From: UBA5336 sp964415675
GTDB lineage: Bacteria > Pseudomonadota > Alphaproteobacteria > Caulobacterales > Hyphomonadaceae
NCBI GenBank assembly: GCA_964415675.1
Contig: CAYQBG010000001.1
Span: 186,001-250,000 of the forward strand
Direction of reading: 5' to 3'
DNA length: 64,000 bases
This document shows positions 19,401 through 27,600 of the stretch, piece after piece; position 1 is the stretch's first letter; each line of letters starts with the position of its first letter. The notes beneath the pieces are model-generated. The model searched no databases, was not told where the DNA came from, and worked only from the letters and a program-made list of their open reading frames with translations. The position numbers were made by a program, and so were the translations under genes.

Positions 19401-19580
19401 TATCGCCTGCCGGAGATTAGCCGTATCAACCGGGCAACGGTCTTCTTCTCGGCCAATGACATCCTTGATGATGGCACCGAGCCGACAACCTTCGAGACCA
19501 ATGACAAGGATGGCGACCTGCCCAATTTCGCCTCCTATAATGGTCGCAATTACCGCGTCGGCCTGCGCCTCTCCTTCTGA
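16410..19580 (+). pseudogene. TonB-dependent receptor, interrupted by an in-frame amber codon
   Basis: The reading frame from ATG 16410 (behind GGAGGAGG) encodes a signal peptide ending ADAVAQ, then VEDVVVVTG, and stops at TAG 16557-16559 (codon 50). The same frame continues RGSIINSL and stays open to 19580, giving 1,056 codons in all. The downstream part has the full plug (LSADQIGRLPDPNIAES, IRGLDASFNTVLFDG, GGVVDIRTRG) and a long beta-barrel ending in the outer-membrane C-terminus GLRLSF. Relatives have VVVTG followed by a residue such as Tyr, Phe or Ser, so a single base change explains the stop. As written, no receptor with a signal peptide can be made without read-through. Alternatives are a base-calling error or suppression. 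Confidence 0.85.
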
Positions 19581-19701
19581 GGCTTAGACACGATAATCAG
19601 CCGGGCGCTCCGTGCCGAGTGTCCAGCTGTTTGCGCACCCGCCTCCGGGCTGTCGCTTCTGCGCCACAGCCCGGACGCTTAGCAACAGGGGACTCCCTGA
19701 C

Positions 19702-20625
19702 ATGTCGGTTCTTCGTCTGCTCCCAATGGCCGCTCGCCATCTGCAGGCCGCAGCATATCTCTGCTTCAGCGCCATGCTTCTCGCCGCATGCCAGTCCACG
19801 GCGCATGACCGCCAGGGTGTCGGCGCGTTCACCTTCGATGCCTGGGAGGGCGTGCCCCTCAAGGTCCATTATGCCGAACCCGAAGGCGTCAGCGAGGCGG
19901 CCCCCGCCATCTTCGTGATGCACGGCACAAAGCGCAATGCCGGCGAATATCGCGACAACTGGATCGAGCTGGCAACAAGACATGGCTTTCGTGTCTATGC
20001 CCCCGAATTCGACAGGCGGCGTTTCGAAGGCTCGGCAGGGTATAATCTTGGCGGAGCCGGCAAGCCCGGCGCGCGCGCCTTCGATGCCATCGAACCGCTT
20101 TATCAACACCTCACAGACCGGCGCGGCGCGCCTGATACCGGCTATATCATTTTTGGCCATTCCGCTGGCGCGCAGTTCGTGCACCGCTTTGTCTGCTTCA
20201 CCGAAACGCTGCATCTGAGGCTGGCTATCGCAGCAAATTCAGGCTGGTACACACTTCCCGAGGGCCCCCACGCCTGGCCCTACAGCCTGGAGGGCGCACC
20301 AGACGCAGCCTGCGATCTCGACGCCTATTTCAGCGCGCCGCTCCTGATCGCGCTCGGCGACCGGGACAATGACCCGGCCTATTACAATCTCAGGCGAACG
20401 CCGGAAGCGCTTGACCAGGGACCGCACCGCCTCGCCCGGGGGCTCAATTTCCTCGCAACCGCGCACCGCCTCGCCGATGCCCGGGGACTGCCCCTGAGAT
20501 GGCGGCTGGAGATTGTTGAAGGCGTGGGTCATGACAATGCCGGCATGGCCGAGGCTGCCGCCCGCCTGATAGGCAGGCTCGCCGGCACATCCGAAAATTG
20601 GGAAGAACGCCGCGATGACAGCTGA
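19702..20625 (+). CDS. Lipoprotein alpha/beta hydrolase
   Basis: A 307-residue predicted lipoprotein: starting at ATG 19702, the N-terminus leads to the lipobox LLAAC near residue 28. The mature part has IFVMHGTKRNAGEY (oxyanion strand), the nucleophile elbow FGHSAGAQF, LLIALGDRDNDPA (acid) and VEGVGHDN (catalytic His), so all triad elements are present. It resembles esterases of the LpqC/poly(3-hydroxybutyrate) depolymerase-like group. The frame is open 90 bases upstream, but only this start gives a signal sequence. Its end overlaps the transporter gene by 11 bases. It probably cleaves an ester or similar bond in the periplasm for the same pathway as the lyase. Confidence 0.82.
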   Translation: MSVLRLLPMAARHLQAAAYLCFSAMLLAACQSTAHDRQGVGAFTFDAWEGVPLKVHYAEPEGVSEAAPAIFVMHGTKRNAGEYRDNWIELATRHGFRVYAPEFDRRRFEGSAGYNLGGAGKPGARAFDAIEPLYQHLTDRRGAPDTGYIIFGHSAGAQFVHRFVCFTETLHLRLAIAANSGWYTLPEGPHAWPYSLEGAPDAACDLDAYFSAPLLIALGDRDNDPAYYNLRRTPEALDQGPHRLARGLNFLATAHRLADARGLPLRWRLEIVEGVGHDNAGMAEAAARLIGRLAGTSENWEERRDDS

Positions 20626-22069
20626 AAAGCGCCCGGAACGACACCAGATCATCGGCCTGATCGCAGGCCCCCTTGCGGGCGCGCTGGTCTTCGCCTTTTT
20701 CAATCCGGCCGACCTTCCAGCAGCAGGCCAGGCCACGGCGGCCGTGGCTATGCTCATGGCAATCTGGTGGGCCACCGAAGCGGTGCCCGTCGCCGTGACC
20801 GCCTTCCTTCCGCTGGTCCTGTTTCCGGTGCTCGGCATATCCGCCATCGGGGATGTTTCCCCGTCCTATGCCCATCCGACCATTTACCTGTTTCTCGGCG
20901 GGTTCGTGATTGCACTGGCCATTGAGCGGGCCGGACTTCACCGGCGCGTCGCGCTGATGATCTTCCGGCTGGTCGACGTCAACGGCCGTTCCCTGATTGC
21001 CGGCTTCATGATTGCGGCTGCGCTGCTCAGCATGTGGATCTCGAACACGTCCACAACGCTGATGATGCTGCCCATTGTCATGTCGGTCCTTGCCGTCATC
21101 CGCGACCAGATGCCGGGCATGTCAGACCGGGAGCGCTCCGATTTCGAAACGGCCATGCTGCTCGGCCTGGCTTACGGCGCGACGCTTGGCGGGATGACCA
21201 CGCTGGTCGGCACACCGCCAAACGCCTTCATGGTCGGCTTCATGGACACCAATTATGGTGTCGAGATCGATTTCGCGCGCTGGATGATCGTGGGGGTGCC
21301 GCTGGCGCTGATCATGCTGCCGCTGTCGTGGGTTTTCCTGACGCGGATTGTGTTCAAGGTGAATTTCAGGGCGTCTGAAGAGGCCCGGCGCGACATGCGC
21401 AATCTCGGTAGCGATATCGGCCCGATGACACGCGCAGAGGTGCGGATCGGCATCATCTTCCTCCTGCTCGTGATCGGCTGGATCGGACGCAAGCCGCTCT
21501 CAGCTCTGTTCGGCCTGCCGGGTGTTTCTGATGCCGGCATTGCAATGACAGCCGCAGTTCTCACCTTCCTCATCCCAAGCGGCACCCGACACGGAAACCT
21601 GATGACCTGGAACGATACCCAGCGCCTGCCCTGGGGCGTGCTGATCCTGTTTGGCGGCGGCCTGGCGCTCGCCGGCGGGATGACCTCGTCCGGCCTTACA
21701 CTCTGGATCGGACAGCAGCTCGCCCCGCTCAGCAATTTCCATATCGCGGTGCTGATCATTGCCGCCACGGCGCTGGTGATCTTCCTGACGGAGCTGACAA
21801 GCAATCTCGCCACGACGGCGACCTTCCTGCCCGTGATCGCTGCACTGGCCATAGAGACGGGCAATGACCCGCTGCTCTTTGTCATCCCGGTCACGCTCGC
21901 GGCAAGCTGTGCCTTCATGCTGCCGGTGGCCACACCGCCCAATGCGATTGTTTTCAGTTCAGGCTATCTTTCGATCCCGCGCATGATGCGGGCCGGTATT
22001 GCCCTCAACCTGATCGGTGTTGCCGTCCTGTCGATTATCGCGATCTTCCTCGCCCCGGAGGTGTTCTGA
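20615..22069 (+). CDS. DASS (SLC13) family sodium:dicarboxylate symporter
   Basis: A 484-residue inner-membrane transporter of the divalent anion:Na+ symporter family. The two signature clamshell motifs are visible: WISNTSTTLMMLPI (SNT at residues 143-145) and the second TSNLATTATFLPV near residue 390, with HPTIYLFLGGFVIALAIE in the first repeat and PVATPPNAIVFSSG close to the end. These motifs bind Na+ and a carboxylate in VcINDY. Substrates of the family are succinate, fumarate, malate or sulfate; linkage to a fumarate-forming type of lyase favours a C4-dicarboxylate. The start overlaps the hydrolase, and the stop shares one base with the next ATG (TGATG). Confidence 0.9.
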   Translation: MTAEKRPERHQIIGLIAGPLAGALVFAFFNPADLPAAGQATAAVAMLMAIWWATEAVPVAVTAFLPLVLFPVLGISAIGDVSPSYAHPTIYLFLGGFVIALAIERAGLHRRVALMIFRLVDVNGRSLIAGFMIAAALLSMWISNTSTTLMMLPIVMSVLAVIRDQMPGMSDRERSDFETAMLLGLAYGATLGGMTTLVGTPPNAFMVGFMDTNYGVEIDFARWMIVGVPLALIMLPLSWVFLTRIVFKVNFRASEEARRDMRNLGSDIGPMTRAEVRIGIIFLLLVIGWIGRKPLSALFGLPGVSDAGIAMTAAVLTFLIPSGTRHGNLMTWNDTQRLPWGVLILFGGGLALAGGMTSSGLTLWIGQQLAPLSNFHIAVLIIAATALVIFLTELTSNLATTATFLPVIAALAIETGNDPLLFVIPVTLAASCAFMLPVATPPNAIVFSSGYLSIPRMMRAGIALNLIGVAVLSIIAIFLAPEVF

Positions 22070-23250
22070 TGCGTGTGGCCCTGCTTTCGTGTCTCGCCGC
22101 AATGCTGGCGGCCTGTGCCAGCGCGCCGGAACCTGCCGACGCGCCCTGCAATGTCGGCCCGGTCCAGCTTCGCGCCGATTTTCCCCAGGCCCGCGCTGCC
22201 GAGTGCTCGCGCACGGGACCGGCCGGTTTCAGCGTCACGATTGCGCCGGAAGCCACACCGATCAATCCCAGCCCCTGGTACGCTTTCGACATCATCGCCG
22301 CGCGCGAAGACGAGGTGAGTGTCGCGCTGAATTATACCGGAGCAAAACACCGCTACCAGCCCAAGCGCGAAACCATGAGCGGTTGGCAGGCGCTGCCTGA
22401 AACAGCCATCTCGCTGGCACAGGGCGCACAGCGTGCCGATATCCGCCTGCAGGTCGGTGAAGGGCGTACGCGGGTGGCCGGGCAGGAAGTCCTGCCGCCT
22501 GCCGAACGCGAGGCTTGGGTGGAGGGATTTGCCGAGCGCGCCGGGCTTGGCCATACGGATATTGCCATAACAGCGGATGGCTATCGGGTCACTGCGCTCA
22601 GCGGCGGCAGCGACACACCAGGCGCGCCGCTTGTCATCATCCTGGGTGGCCAGCATCCACCGGAAGTGCCGGGCGTCATCGGCCTGCGCGCTTTCCTCGA
22701 AGCGCTCCTGCTCGATCCTTCCAGCGCGGAAACCTTCCTGAAGACCCACAAGGTCCTCATCGTCCCGGAAATGAACCTGGATGGCATCGCGCGCGGCCAT
22801 TGGCGCCTGAATACGGGCCTTGTCGACCTCAATCGCGACTGGGGGCCGTTCACACAGCCCGAGACGCGCGGTGTGCGCGACGAGATCAACCGGCTCCTGG
22901 TCGCCGGATACCGGCCCGTCCTGATGCTGGATTTCCACGCCACGCGCCGCAATGTGTTCTACACCTCTCCTGATGATGCCGGACTGACACCGCCAAATCT
23001 CACGCGCCGCTGGCTAGCCGCAATCGCTGCCCGCTGGAGCGGGGAGATGCCCGCACGCTCATCCAGTCACAATCCGGGCCTGCCGACCTCGCGCAGCTGG
23101 TTTGTCGAGACTTTCGGAGCGCCCGGACTGACGGTCGAATTCGGAGATGAAACCCCGCGAAGCGAAATCCGCAGCCTCGCCCGGATCTATGCCGGGACGC
23201 TTGTAGAGGTTCTCGCTACGCCTCCAACCGGAGAAAGGAAGACAGAATGA
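22069..23250 (+). CDS. M14-like zinc carboxypeptidase / desuccinylase-type lipoprotein
   Basis: A 393-residue predicted lipoprotein with the lipobox LAACA at about residue 17. After a beta-rich N-terminal domain (to about residue 160) comes an M14-type catalytic domain: GGQHPPEVPG (zinc ligands H and E), VPEMNLDGIARGHWR, LVDLNRDWGPF, the third ligand in LMLDFHATRR, and a candidate catalytic Glu in LTVEFGDETPR. It could remove an amino acid or acyl group from an amide-linked compound in the periplasm. It overlaps the lyase gene by 4 bases (ATGA). Assignment to M14 rests on spacing of these motifs; distinction between carboxypeptidase and aspartoacylase types is not possible by eye. Confidence 0.78.
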   Translation: MRVALLSCLAAMLAACASAPEPADAPCNVGPVQLRADFPQARAAECSRTGPAGFSVTIAPEATPINPSPWYAFDIIAAREDEVSVALNYTGAKHRYQPKRETMSGWQALPETAISLAQGAQRADIRLQVGEGRTRVAGQEVLPPAEREAWVEGFAERAGLGHTDIAITADGYRVTALSGGSDTPGAPLVIILGGQHPPEVPGVIGLRAFLEALLLDPSSAETFLKTHKVLIVPEMNLDGIARGHWRLNTGLVDLNRDWGPFTQPETRGVRDEINRLLVAGYRPVLMLDFHATRRNVFYTSPDDAGLTPPNLTRRWLAAIAARWSGEMPARSSSHNPGLPTSRSWFVETFGAPGLTVEFGDETPRSEIRSLARIYAGTLVEVLATPPTGERKTE

Positions 23251-24668
23251 CCCGATTCCTGGCCACTCTCATCGCCTCGCTCGCCAGTCTTTCCGCCTTT
23301 TCAGGCTGCGCCACGGCCCAGACGGCGCGCGACATTCCCGGCATTTTCGAACCTGATCATCGCAATGGTCTCGTCATGGAGATCGAAGCTGCCATCGCCG
23401 GGGCTCAGGCCGAGCTTGGCATCGTGCCTGAGGCCGCCGCAGCGGAAATCGCCCGCAAGGCCGACACGCGTCATGCCCCGCTCGATGAGGTCGCTGCGGA
23501 ATATGACATCGTGCGCCACCGCATGGTCGCCCTGCTCAATGTCTGGCGCCGTTCGATGAGCCCGGAGGCGGGAGACGCGCTCCATCGCGGCGTCACCACG
23601 GTTGATATCTATGACACGGTGAAAGTGCTCCAGCTGCTGGAATCAACCGATCTGATGATCGCAGAGATGCGCGCCATCGAGAATGGCCTGGCCTGCCTGG
23701 CGATGGAACACCGCGACACACCGATGATAGGACGCACGCTGGGCCAGCACGCCCTGCCGATCACTTTCGGGAAAAAAGTCTCGGTCTGGCTGGCGCAGAC
23801 ACGCCGCAATATCGACAGGCTGCATGAGGTCCGCGCTCGCCTGCGTTCCAGCGGCGTCCTGAAAGGCGCGGTCGGCAGCTATCTCGGCCTTGGCGAGCAG
23901 GGCATGGAGGTCGAGCGGCTGGTTTCGCAGCGCCTCGGGCTTGATGCGCCCGAACCGGCCGACTGGCGCCCGGCCCGCGATGTCTTTGCCGAATATGCCC
24001 AGGTGCTGGCGCTGATCGCGAAATCGAATGCCGGCATGGGCGGGGAGATCTATCGGCTGCAAATGACCGATATCGGCGAAGTGACCGAACGCCGCCCCAC
24101 GCGCGCTGTCGGTTCCAGCACTATGCCGCACAAGCGCAATCCAAGCCTGTCGGGCGCTCTGGTCTATCATGGCCGCACCATCCCGGCGCTAGCGGGTCTG
24201 ATGCTGGACGATGTCGAGGCGATATTCGAGCGCGACAACACATCCCGACCGAATACGACCCTGGAGGAGATCACAATTCAGGGCGCCGACATGCTTGGCG
24301 ATGCCCGCCGCCTTATTGGCCGGCTGGACGTCGATGCCGGGCGCATGCGCGACAATCTCGACCGGACCGACGGGATGATCATGTCCCAGCGTATCGTGTT
24401 GTTCCTCAGCGAGACCATGAGCCGGGAAGAGGCCGAGCAAAGAGTCCGCATGGTCGCCAGTCGAAGCCTGGAGACCGGCCAGGCCTTCCGCGTCCAGCTG
24501 CTCGAAGAGCCTGTTATCGGACCGGCGCTCGAAGCCGACATTGACCGCCTGCTTGACCCGACCACATCGCTCGGCCTGGCCGCCCGCCAGGTCGAGGCCA
24601 CGCTCGACTGGGTTGATACAAAGCGACAGACCCGGGGTACCACCCCGCTTGTGCGCGCCTGCAAGTAG
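23247..24668 (+). CDS. Exported lyase of the fumarase/aspartase superfamily (adenylosuccinate lyase / PcaB-like)
   Basis: A 473-residue protein with an N-terminal export signal (hydrophobic to residue 20, then GCATAQ, either a weak lipobox at C21 or a Sec cleavage after ATA). The rest is a full superfamily lyase: HRGVTTVDIYDT (113-124), GRTLGQHALPITFG (162-175), GAVGSYLGLGEQG, and the catalytic-loop signature GSSTMPHKRNP (289-299). Members split C-N or C-O bonds, usually releasing fumarate, and are normally cytoplasmic. Here the histidine of the usual T-H-x-x motif is Leu165, as in some PcaB-type enzymes that also lack it. Export plus linkage to a dicarboxylate carrier suggests a periplasmic role. 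Substrate unknown. Confidence 0.85.
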   Translation: MTRFLATLIASLASLSAFSGCATAQTARDIPGIFEPDHRNGLVMEIEAAIAGAQAELGIVPEAAAAEIARKADTRHAPLDEVAAEYDIVRHRMVALLNVWRRSMSPEAGDALHRGVTTVDIYDTVKVLQLLESTDLMIAEMRAIENGLACLAMEHRDTPMIGRTLGQHALPITFGKKVSVWLAQTRRNIDRLHEVRARLRSSGVLKGAVGSYLGLGEQGMEVERLVSQRLGLDAPEPADWRPARDVFAEYAQVLALIAKSNAGMGGEIYRLQMTDIGEVTERRPTRAVGSSTMPHKRNPSLSGALVYHGRTIPALAGLMLDDVEAIFERDNTSRPNTTLEEITIQGADMLGDARRLIGRLDVDAGRMRDNLDRTDGMIMSQRIVLFLSETMSREEAEQRVRMVASRSLETGQAFRVQLLEEPVIGPALEADIDRLLDPTTSLGLAARQVEATLDWVDTKRQTRGTTPLVRACK

Positions 24669-24682
24669 CGTTCACGCCTCGC

Positions 24683-27600
24683 TCACACCTCTGCATGCAT
24701 GAATCTGCGGACCGCATCGGCGGCCAGTGTAAAACGGGAGAAGGACCAGCCATGTCCTGAGGAGAGCTGCTGAAGGCGATGGGTCAGTTCTGCGCGATGT
24801 GTCTCGCGCTGTTCCAGCCAGTCTTGCGGACCGCCCACATGAAGCGCCGACCGGGTGGCCTCGATCTGCTGGGCAAGAAGGTCATCTATGAGCCTGCGCG
24901 TCGCCACGCGATCCCAGTAGTCGGCCTCCGTGATCGCCTCTTCCGCAGACACACGCAGCCTGTCGAGTCGCAACTGGTCGCCAATCGTGAAATATGCGTT
25001 TGCCACGTCATTCATCGGGCGGCAGGTCTCCTCGGCCACCGGAACCAGCGCAAGCCCTTGCGCGAAATAGCCGATCGCGCCGCACCAGCGCGCCAGCGGC
25101 TCAGGCACCTTGCTCGCCATCAGGGCGCGGGCGCGCCGTTCGATCCGCGCGGCGGCATGCGAAGACGCGGTTTCGCGAAGGCTGGCCTTGAACCGGTTCA
25201 CCGGATCCTCATAGCGCGAGATCAGATCGCCCACAGGTTCGCGCAGATCATGGGCACAGAAATACTCGCTCGCCCTTGAAAGCGCCTGAGTCGCGTCAGC
25301 GCGCATACTGGTCAGCGTCTCCTCAGGCACCTGACTGTCGAGGTCCTGCAGCGCGATTTCGAACTTGTCGATTGACAATAGCGCACGCGCCACCTCGAAG
25401 GCCCGCGTGATGCAGGCATTGTCGTGATTGGTCGCCTCACGCAGGCGCAGCAGGAAGGCCGGGCCGCCCGTGTCGAGAATGCGATTGGCCAGGATTGTCG
25501 CGATGATTTCCCGCTTCAGCCGATGGGCCTGCATGGCCTCGTCATATTTACGGATCGCAGGCGGGAAATAAGCCGCAAGAGCCCTCTCAAATGCCGGATC
25601 GTCGGGCAGGTCGGAGGCAACAATATCATCGAACAGCGTGATCTTCGACCAGGCGAGGATCACAGCCAGTTCCGGGCGTGTCAGGGGCTGTCTGGCATCC
25701 CGGCGCCGGTTCATTTCCGACGTGTCGGGCAGCCCTTCCAGCGTGCGATTGAGAACGCCAAGCTCTTCCAGCCCGGTCATGGCCCGTTCCAGCGCGTCAT
25801 GATCCTGACCGGCCTGCGATTCGGCCAGTGTCAGTGCGCCGGTCTGGGCGTAATTGTGGCGCAGGACATGGGCCGCCACATCCTCTGTCATCTCTGCCAG
25901 AAGGAGGTTGCGTTCCCCTCGCGGAAGCGCGCCCCGGCGGATGGCTTCGGAGGCGAGGATCTTGATATTCACCTCATGGTCGGAACTGTCGACGCCGGCC
26001 GAATTGTCGATCGCGTCGCTGTTCACCCGCCCGCCGGCCAGCGCAAACTCGATCCGCGCGGCCTGCGTCATGCCGAGATTGGCGCCCTCCCCGATCACCT
26101 CAACGCCCAGCTCGCGGGCATCGACGCGGATCGAATCATTGGCCCTGTCACCGACATCACCATGGCTTTCCTCGCGCGATTTCACATAGGTGCCGATCCC
26201 GCCGAACCAGAGCAATTCGCCATCGGCCTTGAGCAGAGCATGGATCAGCTCGTTCGGCGTCACCCTGTCGGCGGACAGGTTGGCAAGCGCCTTGATTTGC
26301 GCGCTCAGCGTGATCGACTTGGCCGAGCGCTCGAAAATGCCGCCCCCTTCGGAAATCAACGCCTTGTCATAATCGGCCCAGCTGGAGCGCGGCATATCGA
26401 AGAGGCGCTTGCGCTCCTCCCAGAGCCGTTCGGGATCCTGCGGGTCAGGATCGATAAAGACATGCAGATGGTTGAATGCCGCGAGGAGGCGGATCTGCTT
26501 TGACAAAAGCATGCCATTGCCGAACACGTCCCCGCCCATATCCCCGATCCCGATCACGGTGAAGGGTTCACTCTGGATATCCTTGCCCTTCTCGCGGAAG
26601 TGCCGCTTGACCGCTTCCCAGGCGCCGCGCGCCGTAATGCCCATCTTCTTGTGGTCGTAACCGGCCGATCCCCCGGACGCGAAGGCATCGCCGAGCCAGA
26701 AGCCATGCGCCTCGCTGATTTCATTGGCGATATCGGAAAATGTCGCCGTGCCCTTGTCGGCCGCGACGACCAGATAGGGGTCATCGCCATCCCAGACGAC
26801 AGTGTCTTGCGGGTGCAGGACATCGCCATCGACGAGATTATCGGTCAGGTCCAGAAGGCTGGTGATGAACTGGCGATAGGCCGCGATGCCTCCATCACGC
26901 ACCGCTTCGCGTGAACCCTGGACCGGCAATTGTTTCGGAAAAAAGCCGCCCTTGGACCCCACCGGCACGATGACCGCATTCTTGACCTGCTGTGCCTTGA
27001 CCAGCCCCAGCACCTCGGTGCGGAAATCATCGCGCCGATCCGACCAGCGCAGTCCCCCGCGCGCCACCGGCCCGAAGCGGCAATGCACGCCTTCAACACG
27101 CGGGCTCGCCACGAAAATCTCTCGGTAAGGGCGCGGTTCGGGCAGTTCCTCGACCTCGCCGCTGTCAATCTTGAACGAGATCGCCTCACGCCGGGATCCG
27201 TCGGCCGTGCGCTGGTAGAAATTGGTCCGCTGCAGCGCCATGACCAGATCGGCAATGCGCCTTATCACACGGTCTTCGTCGAGCGCCGCAACGCTTTCCA
27301 GCGCATCCTCGATGTCGGCCCGAATCTGCGTGCAGCGGGCCTGCCGGGCGTCCAGCGACAGCTCCAGCGCCGGATCGAAGCGATACGCGAAAAGGGAGAG
27401 GATCGCGCGCGTGAGGTCGGGATGCGCATTCAGCGCCTCGATCTGCGTCAGGCGCGCCGGATCCATCCCACTCTGCTTGCGATAGGCCGAAAGCGCACGG
27501 ATCAGTGCCGCCTGGTGCCAGGTCGCACCGACTGTCAGCACAAGACGGTTGAACCCGTCATCCTCGGCCTGCCCCCGCCAGATCGCGACAAAGGCGTCCT

